Shown piece after piece: positions 34,329-47,700 of a DNA stretch of 64,000 nt. A program made the position numbers and the translations under genes. The notes under the pieces are model-generated. The model saw only the letters and a program-made list of their open reading frames with translations, ran no database searches and was not told the origin of the DNA. Location: NCBI GenBank assembly GCA_037179385.1, contig CM074187.1, positions 44,612,879-44,676,878 on the forward strand, read 5' to 3'. Position 1 is the stretch's first letter, and every line of letters starts with the position of its first letter. The DNA is from Holothuria scabra. Lineage: Eukaryota > Echinodermata > Holothuroidea > Aspidochirotida > Holothuriidae.

Positions 34329-36319
34329 CGGCACCCCCACACTTACGTGTACGGGTGTCATATTTCGTCGTTCTTAAGCTAGAAAGAATGCATTTCTTAA
34401 CCGTGACATGTACCGTTCAAGTTTAGTACCTTTTAGGAATGTATCATATTTGACTCTACTAAGCTAGAAAGAATGCATTTTCTATCGTACGAATCGGGTG
34501 CACTGGGATAAAGTTCTCTGCAGGCACGGGCAAAACTTTAATGAGCTTTGTTCGCTTCACCGATTTTTTGTTACGGGCATGTCAAGTGATTACCGGGCTT
34601 CACGTTGTACATTCAGTCAGGCTTAATTTGCTGTGTGAGGGCTGCTCTATGCGCCCCAGTTGTCAGGGTCAAATATAAGCCTTAGGGTATAATACATTTG
34701 GGAAGCTGAACTCGGGGTCACCAAAATATATTAAGCTCTGATGACGTCACACAATTTTGAATTTTAGCCACTTATGTAAATGAACACTTGGAAAACAGAA
34801 TGGCTGTTTTATTCTGTATACTTTTCAATGGCAAACAAGAAAAGTATTTAACTTACAAGAATACTAATAACTTCGCAAGTTATCATATCACCCATTTCAG
34901 GCTAAATTGTCGGCTAAAAGGTGCAAGAATAACCGGGAGATTTTAGGTCACCCTTTCTGAACGTTGGCAAATGGTCACAAATTTGTCCCGAAATCATCCC
35001 GAAGCTGCCCAACAATTACCAAATGATCAAATTTGATCGCGAAATATACTTTCCCACATAGTAACGTTGAGAAATTATTCCAATTTTCCTTGAAGACGGT
35101 CAATCCCACTTTGTTTATGCCACGAATCTGTTTGCAGTACACATGTAATTAGTAAGTCAGCCATCTTGAATATCAATGCATGGTGGTACCTAGCATATTG
35201 CAGCACTGCGATACTAGATCCAGCAGAATGCAATGCATCGGGCGTGCACATACGTAAGTGATGCGAAAGTATGTACACATACTGAATAGATGAAGCAGAT
35301 AAAAAACACAGAGTTCTTGATAGCATTTTTAGTGAAGATAAAAGGATAGCAAGAAAGGTACCACCATATATTGGAAATATAATGTGTTCTCTCTCTCTCT
35401 CTTAAATGATATTTCAATATATTCTAACCTTGAAGACGGAAAATGTGCAGTTTTAAACTTTGCAAGTGAGCTCTCGCTCCTTCGGTTATTTCGGAAAGTC
35501 TACGACGAATACTCTAGCCGAAGTTCACCCCTGACGATCGCTAATCCTCTATCTGCTGAAACGAGTTTCTTTTGAATATTAAACTTTCTATTTTGCCTCA
35601 ATTGCCAAATTACTCAATTACATAAGACCTTAAAAAAAGAACTATTGACATTTCAACGGGTATCCGGTTTGCTCTACGTATGCTAGCTCGAGTGCGGTCT
35701 CCCAGAATGCATTTCACTGCGAGTGCTGAGGATTTTTTTATTTGTGCAAGTAACTTACTTTATGTAAAGGTCGAAGATAACGACGTAAGGTGTGATCATT
35801 CGTCTGGGCGTGTATATGCTTCACACTACCCGTGACATTCATCTCCCACCATAATTGCTTTCTGATTTAAATACTACTAGTTGGGTAAAGGTAGCTGTAT
35901 AAAAGACTTTTTACAAGTCTTTATCAAATTGCTTGAAGCAAAGAAAATGAAATGAGAAAACTATAGGTTTGTTATGAGCACAAAATATAAATCTTGGATG
36001 GGAGAGACAACCAGGTGTTCTATTGTCTCGTTGAAACAAAATCCGTTCAAATGCCCATCAACTATCTTCAGATCTTACCCTTCTCAAAATGTTCAATTAA
36101 TTACATATTGGCTCAGCCAGGGGGGATGCTACATGTTCAAAGTGCCAACGCAAAGTACTTTCTTCGGACGCGTCAACTGTTCATTGCCAATCGTAAAAGC
36201 TCAATGCAATTTTACACCTTCGTAACTTTTCCTTACCCATTTCAGTTAACTTCAAGAACAAATATGCTGAAAACTCACGTTCTGAATATACTAAGTCTTT
36301 TATCGATGAGTAAATTGTC
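34329..36319. other. No gene recognised
   Basis: AT-rich with a (TC)n run near 35387-35401. Overlapping 83- and 111-codon plus frames at 35974-36329 lack a defensible start, splice signal or domain. Confidence 0.4.
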
Positions 36320-36661
36320 CACACTGTAAAACAAAAGAGTTAACTTAACCACACTCTAATAGAGTGAAAAGTGTGAATTCACTCCATACGAGTGTTAGTA
36401 AACTTCAAAAATAGTGAAATTTACTACAAAAAATTAAGATTTGCTCCAAAAAGAGCGAAATCTCATCCTTGATGGAGTGCCTACAGTGATGACTTGGAGG
36501 CATTCGTTCAATAATTAATTTCCATTCTGCTTGGAGTTAACACTATCATTCTTACAGTGAATGTCACTATTCCTAGAGTGAATTTCACTATTCTTGGAGT
36601 GAATTAACACTTCCCATTACATAGAGAGTGACTGAGTTTATTCTTTTGTTTTTGAAAGTGC
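36320..36661. repeat. 'AGAGTG' repeat, copy 4
   Basis: Left end CACACTGTAAAACAAAAGAG; the inverted right end reads GTGCACTTTCAAAAACAAAA. The interior alternates GAGTGAATTTCACT words. The most complete copy with visible related ends. Confidence 0.7.
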
Positions 36662-39018
36662 ACAATTGAGTGAAATATTTTCATTTCAAGCGTCCTACCT
36701 CGCGGAGACTCAAAGTAAACTCATTTTGACTGAATATTGAAGCTCACTTAACTTGATTAAAATTATCGGTAACAAACCTTACATGTGAGCTTATGTTAAA
36801 ACTACAATTATTTGTTTCAAAATTACATCATTTTCAAAGGAACAGATAATATGGAGGTGAAATCAGCACCGATTAGACGATATAAAGAAAGTTACATACC
36901 GGTACTGATCAACATTTAATTCTTGAAATCTTGAATGAATATTTTAAAGTTATTCACTATTTTCAAGTTAGAGTACTTCGTCGGAAAGATATGGGTTTTC
37001 GTTCCTCCTTTTAATATTCCTAGCCAGATGCATTCCCTGCAAAAGGAGTTCTTGGATTGGAGGGGGTGTTGGTTTGGGGTTTTTGTGGGTGTGTGTGTCT
37101 GTGTGTGTTTTTGTAATACCTTTCTTTTCACTCATTTAAAAAGATTGAAAAACAAGACTTTGGATCACTATCGCAGAATAAATCCTTTGAGTGTTTTAAG
37201 ACCGCAAGGATTACATGACAATCGCAATTTTAACCATTCCAATTTGGACTAATCTTTGCCCATTGACGATTTCTTCTGTCGTAAATTCGGTGGCATTCAG
37301 GTCGCATTCGCAACAGAATAAGTTTCCTCTAATGAGACCACGACCGAGAGGGTTTAGTGCTTCTTTTTCCTTCAATCTGTTCCCAAGTCGACTCGATTTT
37401 CACTGTGTCATTCCGACAAACTCAATTTTCTTTCGAACTATTACTGTTCATGAATTTATTGCAGCGTATTCAAACAATCACTCTGTTATGGGTTTTTTTC
37501 CTTTTGGATAGTATTAAATATGACCTGATTATTGTAAACACAAAGAAGGGCTGAAATAAGAATCACTCAATATTATCAACAAAAAATGAAAAGTTTAATT
37601 AGAAAAGTTATGTATTACCCCACACCAAAAGAATCTTTAAACGCTAACGGACGTGTAGACAGTTTGTTATAAGTTAATACGTTTTATAAATTTAACATGC
37701 ATGATTGGTGCATTTGTCCCTTTTCTTGGGCTGGAGTTTCAAATCTTTCGTAATCAGGATCCAGATGGAGTACTTGGAACATTCACCGTTCTTGAAAAAA
37801 AGGGAGAGGCTATATAATTTCGTTCAGTTTGAATAAAAAGAAAGGAAATGAAGCACAAGATGTTTTGGTATCTGTTGACGTTGCTTATTTGTAATGATTT
37901 TTTGTAGTCTATAAAGTAAACAGTACGAAGGCTTTGGTTAAAGCATCACGATAGTGACAAATACATTGTAAAGAACATTCATTTAAACGTGGTATCTTGT
38001 GGGTATATGGTAATCTCGGATTATAACTGATACTATTTCTGTGGGAGGGCTGAAAGTTACATTTCATGCTCTTTGAGCGTACTTAAGGAGGTTTTTTTTA
38101 GATTCAATATGTCACCCCATGTTGCTAAGGGAAGTACTAAAACGAAAGTTTTGGTGCAGATAAAACTTTCTCCGAGGTGAATTGTCAGCGACGATCACAT
38201 TTTGATTATGTATCCTGTTTGGGGAGCATATAATTCCCTTTAAAAAATCTAATTGCATTTTTCAGGTTTTTGGGTCACACTGTGGGCCAGGAATCTCAAA
38301 TATGCACTATACGCTATAGTTAGTACATCAATAGTGCATGATCTTGACAGTTGAGTTATAAACTTCTGCATCTTACTTAAGTGCACTTAATTTAATTTTT
38401 TCGCACATAATTTTATTTTTTCCACTGGAAGTATGTCGTGGTCTTTATTTAAAAATGAGTCTTGCTAAAAAATGTTATTCTGCAAATGAATCATATGAAT
38501 GAATCTTTTTGCCTCACAATTTTGCAAAATGGAATACAAATGGATTTTTCACAGGATCATACCCTTCCATATTATTAATCATTGCTATGTGTAGATTATT
38601 TTGATCTAGTGTGGCTTGCTGCTTGTACTGAAAAGGTCCAAAAAATTTTCGGAAGTTAGTTCGACCAAGGATGGCACTATGTGTAACAGTAAACCAATGA
38701 TCACATTTTGGCTTAAGTGGAAGTTGATTTCGGAAAAGAGATAAAATGAAGGCTGATATGAAATTTGTGTTGTAGTACAAGAATGAGATCGAACACTGTT
38801 GCGATCCTTGTTCAATGTTCCCTGGTTATTACCTTCAAAGTTTTACAGCTTTTCCAAGGTTTTTAATATGTATACTTGATTGAAAATGTCACTCGATTCA
38901 CGATTTTATTGTCCAGTGCTTCACAAAGATATGTGCTAAATATAAATCAGTTCAGAAGTTGATACGGAGGGATCATCATCATTAGTAACTCAGCACACGG
39001 CAGTCAGTCCTGTGTAGA
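36662..39018. other. No gene recognised
   Basis: AT-rich with a (GT)n-like run near 37087-37111. Overlapping plus frames at 36935-37554 show no family features. Positions 38041-38100 resemble 13650-13700 weakly. Confidence 0.4.
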
Positions 39019-39129
39019 CATGGAGAATATTTCTCCCCACATTTTGAAATTGCACTGACTTATTTATTGGACATAAAGCATGGAGGATATTTCTCCCCAC
39101 TTTTTGAAATTGCACTGACTTATTTATTA
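39019..39129. repeat. Direct duplication, about 51 bp x 2
   Basis: 39019-39069 and 39079-39129, differing at a few positions (CATGGAGAATATTTCTCCCC versus CATGGAGGATATTTCTCCCC). The period is 60 bp. A C-run followed by (CA)n follows at about 39165-39190. Confidence 0.85.
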
Positions 39130-39364
39130 TTTACGCAGTAAATTGTTGACGGAAGCGGCCATGCCCCCCCCCCCACACACACACACCCAAAACGTACACA
39201 CACACGAAGCACACGCTCACAGGTAATACCTCATCGGTAAATACCAACAGTCCCGGTAAGGAAGTCATCGGAATTCCCCTTTTAGCGGGTGAGCGCATGC
39301 ATCAGGTGAGTGCCAGGAGTTAGGGAGATACCTGGTAACCACGTGACTGACTTCATCGAAGTGA

Positions 39365-39415
39365 CAGGATTTTTCGGGTAGATACGCCAGTTACGAGCTC
39401 CACGTGAGCAGGGGA
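39365..39415. repeat. Fragment related to the piggyBac-type MITE
   Basis: TTTTTCGGGTAGATACG and CAGTTACGAGCTCCACGTGA match the interior of the element at 14894-15144. No TTAA-flanked ends seen. Confidence 0.5.
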
Positions 39416-40203
39416 GGACATGAGAGGCTCGCGCTCTCTTTCACTGGCGTGCCCTGCTAAGGCGGTGTTTGTCAGTGCGCAAACGCGTTTCCATGCGTTA
39501 ATACAATGGTGGTCAGCATACCCCATTCAAGCCTCACGCTACTGCCTCGTCACATAACTTCAAATGCGATTCTGTCCATAGAAAAGTCGTCGTGCTAGTT
39601 TCATTTTACTGTGGACTTATGCTCGTTAGAATAAATTTGTTTGTCGTTCAATAGAGGTATATGAACTTCTCACTAAAATCTTAAGAGTAGAAAATGACAT
39701 TTTTAGAGTGACATAAGGGACAACTCTTAACTTCACGAAAAGTGTCATTCTCACTTTTTTAGAATGAAAGTAAAAATTATGTCGGTCCATAATTTCACTG
39801 GTTTGCATTTGGTGGATATTGAGTACAATCACCGTCCTCATTCCTGGAGTTCAGCATCAATTGCAGAAGTTGCTCAGTCCGTCTAACAGTCTAATGTAAT
39901 GACCTGTTCAGTTCTACTTTGAACACAGTTATCTACATTTGGTATACCTTTAACTCATGCACGGTAGCAGTAGGCCAGCATTGCACTTTGGATATAGGGA
40001 GTGCTAATTTAAGTCTGTTTACATGGAAGAAGCAGTTACCCAAAACTATTTTTGAAGCGATTACATCTTCTCTTCAAATTATCTTTCAAGATTTTTTGGA
40101 CTTTAATGCTGCATGTTCAAAAAAACCAAGCAGTTACTCTTAGTTTTGAGTGTTATCCAGTGAACGATACTCCGTTTTCAGTTAACATGTAAGTGGCTTG
40201 CTT

Positions 40204-40325
40204 TAAAGGCCCAATTCTTTCACCCCAAAAAGTACCATTTCTCTTAACCTTATTACTTAATTCTCTGCCAGAATTGTCTGAAAATTATATGCTACTGCAG
40301 ACACAGTCTCAGTTTATTGCTTAAA
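40204..40325 (+). repeat. Dispersed repeat 'GCAATAAACTGAGATTGT', copy 3 (inverted)
   Basis: Starts AAAGGCCCAATTCTTTCACC and ends with the complement of the shared core (CACAGTCTCAGTTTATTGCT). Confidence 0.55.
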
Positions 40326-40665
40326 GGTGAGTTTAAAAAAGATCAATGTGTAGAATCAAAACGTACTCGTACTGAGAAGGGTGGCAATGAACTGGTGAAT
40401 TCAAGACAGCAATTTTCGAGCGTATAACTTCGTTATTTACTCGTGAACAATAGGATTATGTAGTTCGCCCAAAAAAGGTGTAATCTTTTAAATATTTCTT
40501 TTCTTAATTTTCTTTTTAAAAGGATTTTTCCTGAATTGCAGGTAAACTAATAGAAAAGATCTTTTGCACATCATTATGAATAATTTAGATCTTCAAGGAT
40601 TATTTGAACAGAAAGTATCTTCCATTAAAAATGTGTTTTCAATCTTTATGCAGACGGAATCCACT

Positions 40666-43600
40666 CATATATCATTTCAGGAGATAATTCCTTTCGGAGA
40701 AAATGCTTGTCTTCCGATCTGGGGCCCGGAATTTCTTGGGTGGTGCCTTTTCAAGTATCTCCTATGATGGACTGCGATCCTTTACCGCACAAATTCAGCG
40801 TTTAAAAATAACATTGCAATTTTTATCGCTCTAAAGAAAGAGGAGTTCTAGCACATTTAAAATCTTTGTTGCTAAGGGAAAAAAGCTTTGATATCTTTGG
40901 TTGTTCACTGAGCCGATTGGACATATCGAACAATTTTGCTACAGTACCTTTTTTCCTCCCAAAGTTCATTTATAGACTAGGAAAAGTGGTAAGTTCCGTA
41001 CTATATGTTCAAAGTAAAGCTGTGTATTTCATTGGTGTTGTCAGAACTTATGTTTGTAGATGCGTGGTTGGAGGTCCCATGTGGTTTCGCTCTTTGATTA
41101 TTCACTTTTGTCTCGAATATGAATATATACTCATTAATTAAAGAAGAGAGGTGAAAAGGTACACACTAAGTACTCATAAATCTTTAAACCGTTTAGGCAG
41201 GAGTGGCGCCAGCGGGGGGGGGGGCGGGGGGCATGGCCCCCCGTCGGGGAACACTGCCCCCCCCCCGCCCTCGTCGGGGAAGGTCGGTGGTTTCTTCGGG
41301 GAGGCCTAAACAAGTTCCTTTTTCAAAATGGATTTTCTAACTCTATCTGGACAGCTCCTTTTGCATAACTTTTCCTCTTTTTTGACAATATTGTAGCCCA
41401 ATACCAGATTCTCATACGATGTTCCATGGAAAAAAAAACCGATTTTTTGTCACACGTGCGACAAGGAGTCAAACACTGTTGCCAAAAATGCCATTCCCAG
41501 TGACAAAGACGGACTCCTTGTCGCACGTGTGACAAGGAGTTCGGATGAACGGACTAAATACTTGTCGCACGTGCGACAAATAGTGACGGGTTATTGCCAC
41601 AAGTGGCACTTTTTCTGGGTATTGTCAGTATGAATCCCAAAGAAAACAGACATATTTGATAAAAATTGTGAAAAAACATGGATTTTGGAAATCCATTCTG
41701 AAATTGGAACCTGTTCCTAAAAAATAAAAAAATAATAAATATATAAATAAAAAAATATATATTAATAAAAAAAATAATAAAAAACCCACAAGGACTGAAG
41801 TTACTGGATGGGTGATCTAGAACATATTTTTTGTTTTGAAATGCTATTTTAATACATATCGGAATCGATTTCAAATCACTTCTTAACTCTGTTAAACCCA
41901 GTCTATGTACCTTGTCCTATCTCTTCCCCCGTCGGGGAAGGACAGCAATTTTTCGGGGAGGCCTAAACATGGAAAACGTAAAGGACTGAAGTTACTGGAT
42001 GGATGACCATGATTTTTTCCTGTTTGAACTATTTTTTTTATAACGCTATTTTAATGCATATCTGAATAAGTTTTTTATCACTTCTTACTAGCTCTTCTAT
42101 CCCTCATCCCATCTTCAATCCTTGCGCGCAAGTTCATGCCTCCGTCGGGGACGGGCTACCCACACCCTGTTGTTGCAAAAATCCAATTTTGTCGGGGAGA
42201 CTTCATCTACAGACCCACAATAAAAGATGTGGGTCTGTAGTCACTCGGACGACCTTTTGACCTTGATTACTAGAAGACTATAATCTTCAAGGAAACCCAC
42301 AATTCCGAATTCTCCTTACAAAAACGGACGAGGGGTTGTTCATGTGCGTGCAGCACCCAATGGTCTGCCATCTGGCCTGCCCGGACAGCCGAATTCTCAC
42401 AAAGGTAATTCGTAATATCGGCCATGTCGTTTTCAGCTACAAATAATGATAAACAGTGGTGTGAGAAAATCTCCCCATAAGTCTGACGGAAAACTTATTT
42501 GAGGGCACCTTGTAAACGTGCCATATTTTCAAATACGTTGGGGACAAAACCATTCATAGTCTTGAGTTCGGGCAGTCATGGTAAAAATTTCATCTATTTA
42601 GTGGACCTTGCAATTGAATTCAACGAAGAATGTTAATACAGTCAAAAGCATTTTAGTATGTTTTCAATTCCGTTGCATAGTCCCCCCCCCCCCTCCGAAA
42701 AGAGACAAGACCATTACATCTAATTGTAGCAGTACCTTTTATCTGGTACTTTTCTGATCAAAAGCAAGTCGGGTTTTTTCTCTATTGAAGTGAAACTTTC
42801 ATTTTAAAGGAAAACTCAAAATAACGACTGCTTCATTTCTAGTTACAAGTCTGGGAAATTCCATTCCGGCTATCTTAGGGGTTAGACTTCTTAACAATGT
42901 ACGCTCCGCGCTAACTGATGGTGGCGACCCGCATAGATAGTGTTTTAGTCGAAAAGATAACTGAACAGAACAATGCGTGTTTGTAAATTAGTCTTCGTTT
43001 TGGGCAGTTTTATGAAGTAAAAATGTTTTTATTGCGAAAGAAATCTGAAAGTAAGGACTTCTTTAATTCTAGTTACGAGCCCAGGAAATGCCATTTCCTG
43101 CTGACCGGGGTTCTCAATTTTTAAAAAAAATTCTGTGCGCTCGACTTAAATAATCTTTCGGGCAGGATTAGATTTTTTCGGACAAAAGAACAATTCTCCC
43201 CTCCCAAACTCAGTTGACACGCTCCCGTACGCCCACGACAACAAATAAAATATAAAACTTTAAATATATGCGAAGCCAATTTTTTTTTTCCTTTTATGGT
43301 CCGAGGGCCTAATTGTGCAAAAGCATGATGATATTCAGAAACCTGAACAAAACTACAGATCACTCCTACTTGATTCTCCTCATAAGAACTTCAGATTCCT
43401 CCATAAAACCCCAAAACTGTCATAAAATTGCAATTTTTTCCAATATTAGCTTAAGATTGTTTACAATAGAAAACTTTTCCAATTTCGTACGTAATTTGAT
43501 ACTCCGTACAATAAATAACCAAACCCAACTCTGTTAATCACCCGGCAAACTAGCTAATTTTGCTTGTGAAAGGCATATCACTTAATAAAAGAAACCAAAT

Positions 43601-44205
43601 TTTTCATTTTAACCTTACCAAAAAAAAAAAAAAACAAATTTACTTTCATTAAAATCCAAAACTTCTCAATTATGATAAGCTCTTAATTTTAAAAGATTCG
43701 TAAGGTTCAAAAAAGGGAAAAAACTTTCCGGGCAAACTTCTAGTCTTGTCTCAAAGCCTTGGTCAGTTAGTAAGTAGGTCTTGTACGATTCAATGCGTAA
43801 CCCCAAAAGAATTTCAGCTGTCGCCCATATAACGTTTTTGATTTTTCCCTTGTGAAGTACAGATTCTACAATAAACACCCAAAGTTTTTATAGTACCAAT
43901 AGAAGCCAAAATTCTTCCATAAGTTTTACTTTTTACTTCATTAAACTCCAGATTTTTAAGTATTTGTTAAAAGAAAGCCCAACATTTTGGCGCGCGCCTC
44001 GCGCCTAAACTTCTGCAAAGTCACGTTCAACTGGGACATAACATCGCCTTTGTCGGGGCCTTGAAATTCTGGCCCCCCTGTCGGGGAGCTTGGCCCCCCT
44101 GTCGGGCAAATCCTGGCGCCACCCCTGCGTTTAGACAGGTAAATTTCCCCCGAAGTGGTGAATACCCGTTTTCCCGCGAAAGCGGCTATCTCTTGAACTG
44201 TATAG
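40666..44205. mobile_element. 'GAGATAACC' transposon, copy 2, carrying a nested hAT-like element
   Basis: Left end CATATATCATTTCAGGAGAT and inverted right end CTATACAGTTCAAGAGAT match the ends of copy 1 (19724-20630). Part of the interior (TTTGTTGCTAAGGGAA) matches copy 1 in opposite orientation. Without the 2.9 kb insertion at 41198-44127 it would be about 0.6 kb. Confidence 0.7.
41198..44127. mobile_element. hAT-like element (2.9 kb)
   Basis: Terminal inverted repeats CAGGAGTGGCGCCAG and CAGGGGTGGCGCCAG (one mismatch). The 8-bp flanks are CGTTTAGG and CGTTTAGA (7 of 8). Subterminal regions carry repeated GTCGGGGA units. Interior: three CACGTG palindromes at 41446-41579, a ~190-bp duplication (41786 and 41977), and two ~280-bp units with GGAAATGCCATTTCC-type motifs at 42.7-43.1 kb. 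No transposase frame, so non-autonomous. Confidence 0.8.
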
Positions 44206-44246
44206 TGGTACCACAGATTCTCGACACACATAATCTACAGCGAAAG

Positions 44247-44252
44247 TTTATT
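44247..44252 (-). terminator. Candidate poly(A) signal of gene B
   Basis: AATAAA on the minus strand about 255 nt after the gene B stop codon, beyond which the nested transposons begin. Plausible; unproven without transcripts. Confidence 0.4.
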
Positions 44253-44503
44253 ACATGAAGTATTTGTCCAAGAAAATCAAATCATAATAAGCGAACTGTA
44301 GCTTTTTGAGCCGATGACATTTGAATTGACTAAACATTCTTGTGGCAATTTATGTTCTGCTGTAAAAATCGATAAATTTAAGTACATGATTGCTTTTTAT
44401 CATCCAGTGTTTTACGGAAAATTGGTTTAAAATTGTTCAGAAAAAGACAGGAGATGATCTTGAACTATGTTGTAGTTAAGACTAGCTGGCCATATTTAAT
44501 TTC

Positions 44504-44736
44504 CTACGTGGGCCTTATTTTCATTTGGACGTACTTAAGTTGGCAATCGTGACGGTACGTTACATCATTAAACAGACACATTGTGCTGGCGTGATGTCCG
44601 TTTAGATTAGCCCGGTAGCAGCCACTGTACCACCATCCTCCATGATTACTTACAGCACAGTTATAATTCCAACCGTCACTGTCACTATCGAATGTAGTAA
44701 AAGAATCCCCTCTATGAATAATCATGTAGTCGAAAC
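44504..44736 (-). CDS. Gene B exon 8: end of fibrinogen domain
   Basis: Begins GFDYM after TTATCCAG. Has FDSDSDG in the calcium-loop position, NCAVSNHGGWWYSGCYRANL with both cysteines, and stops after MKIRPT. Longer than the gene A exon by two codons. Confidence 0.92.
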
Positions 44737-47700
44737 CTGGATAAAGAAAACGAGATATAATTTATTTACATCACTTTAGCTAGAATTGCTTCATGTAGAC
44801 TTTAATGGAAATCACATTGAGAAGTTGTTCTATTCAAATTGAACAAAAGCACATCAAATAGGCACTGAAGCGAAGCTGGATCAAATATTTAACTAGCTTC
44901 TAATCGCAACTAGTCATGTATGACTCAAACTAAACCTAATGGTTCCTAGCATTTAACCAAATATTGGTTCAGACAGAGCAAACTGGAACATTTTAATTTG
45001 GGTAAAAACTGAAGTGAACTATTTTAAAAGGTAGCATCAATACGCTGTTCTAATTTGCAAAATATTACACCCCACCCCCCTCCCCCGAAGGCTGCAGGCA
45101 AGCAGCGAAAGTATTTTCTACCAAAATGGTTTCTTGTAATGGATTTTGATATAATAGTTCAGTTTTAATTTTCAATAACATTCATGATGCAAATTTAAAG
45201 TTGTGGTGATATTCATGTTATGTAAATTTCTTTCTGTTTCACCTCACACCTGAGGATACACCAGGTATTTCTAAAAAGTTATTGACCAAATGCAAAAATA
45301 TTCTGGACGAATAGAGGTAATTGCCAAGCGTATAATACATGGCATAAATGAAACCGGTCAGGTTATTTTCCTGACACCGTTGGCAGCTTTTTAGTATCAC
45401 ATTTTTAGAGGTCGTATTTGGATACTTATTAGACGAGGCAAAACGTGAAACAGAATAAGTTCAACCGAACAGGAGATTAATTTCATTACATTAAGTTCCC
45501 CATCCTTAAGTTACCGCATGACATCAAATATGTCACTGTCGCAGTGATGCAATATTTTGTAAACTATGAAATTATCAAACTAAACCTGTAACCAACAAAA
45601 GAAGTAACAAGACATCGCTGTTTTTGAATAAAATCAATTAACCTGATATTGCCAAAGCTTGTATCGCTGTCGTGTAAGAAACACACAATCCTAAAATTTG
45701 GACGAAATATTAATAAAAGGTCACATTTGTCGTGATGAAAGTACTTATCAGGCACATTTATCTTACCAAAGTACAAAATCAAAGGGAAGACATACGTGTT
45801 TTAAAATTGTTATGAAATTGATCCTGATTGAAGGATTTCAATTATCATCAAATAAATTATCTGAATTCCAGTTGGAGGTCCTTAAATCATCACATATGGT
45901 TCGACATTTGTCTGAAAATTTAAATTTTAAGAATTTATATCAAAATTCCCATCGTCTTCCTTTACATTGAAATCTAAGGGATCACATGAGAGCAACTGTT
46001 TTTCGATAACATAACATATGGTTCGACATTTGTCTGAGAATTTAAATTTTAAGACTTTATATCAAAATTCCCATCGTCTTCCTTTACATTGAAATCTAAG
46101 GGATCACACGAGAGCAACCATTTTTCGATATCATAAAAATTATACATCCTGCTTATTAGTAACTTAAAATTTTATTAGCATATACTTTGAACGAAGTAAT
46201 CGTCTTAATGTTCTGGTAATTTCTTTTAACAGTTCAACGTTTTCGTCAACTCCTTTCAGATATTTTTGTACATGTATTGTGTGGGACATGCGAAAATTAT
46301 TTTAAGACTCTTTTTAACAAATTTGAGCACCAGAAAGTGAAAAAATGGTTATGTTATACAGTATTTTGGGGGATTAAAACTGAATGATTCTTTTCTTTAT
46401 GTTAATGACAAAAATGTTCAAACCTGCATTGCCTGTATAAGTTCCGAGTGTGAGTTGATATGAAGCACTGTTTTCGTCACCAACGGCGAAGTGGTCACAG
46501 TGAAGGAAGTAAAGCGTGTCATTAAATAGAGTTACGTCTATTTGTAACTGATAATTTTTCTGTTTGGTCCAGAAGTACAACTTTTCATTCCCTAGCCAAA
46601 ACTCGTTTTCTAGGGTTCCAAAGCCATGCCGATAAGTCGTCCAGCTTTGGTAAAAATCTTGGGCACCATCAACACGACGCTGAATAACCTGCAAGAGCTA
46701 TTAGAAACAAAAACAGGAAAAGCTAGATCCTCATGGTTGATTGGTATGAAACATTTAGGTCTATAAAATCTCTTTATTTCAATAATGGGGTACGATCCAC
46801 TAGCGTAAAGAAAGGGGACAGGGGGACTGCCGACCAAACTCTCATCTCCTTGTTGTTCCTTGAAGTTTAAGTGGAACGGTTAGATTAGCTGATTCTTTTC
46901 GGGACATCCGGAACATCCGTCCGGTTGGCCTATGGGTAAATGCTCAAATAGGCATAGTTGCCATTTCTTCGCCGTCGGCAAACTGCTTTTCCATCACCTG
47001 CATGTACCGGGCACAGTTCAAGAAGCAGTAATATCAGTACAGTCATGCTCCTTTCTCTTTTGCAGTTTTTCAGGTCTCTGTACCGCGAAAGGAAGGGGGA
47101 AATTCTCACCAGAATGGAGAAATTTCGTCACGCGTCGCGAGCATTTGCCACAACCCGCCGACGTGGGTTGATTAAGCCCTCCAAAGTATGGGCTTCAAAA
47201 TGTGGCTTCCAAACACTGGTTGTCAAATTTTGTCATGACTGACAGACTTACTTCAAAACACTTTTCGGTCTCCTCCGGTGCAATGTTGGTGTCTCCAATA
47301 GAGGAGATCCAGGCTACAGGCTGAGATTGACAGAGGGATGTAGGTCACGTTCACACGGATGGAGGAATGACTTGCCCGGTGATATCGGTTTTTATACCCT
47401 TTTGACAAGTGTAGGCGCATTGAAAACATGTTGTCGGTACCTTTACCTTATTTTCATCCCCTCCGCCTGACTTCTGACATCCCAGTTACGCTACTGGTAT
47501 GAACTTACTGTCGATGATATGTCATGAACTCATATACTGCCGACCATTATGTTATGGAATCATATACTGCCGATTTTTTGCCATGAACTGATGAACTGCC
47601 AATTTTATGGTATGAACTCATATATATACCGCTGATTATATGTTATGAACGCATATAATGCCGATTACATGGTGAGAACTCATACACTGCCGATAATATG

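Noticed and set aside
41554..41874. 106-codon minus frame rich in Ile/Phe
   Set aside because: Low-complexity A/T-rich interior of the hAT-like element.
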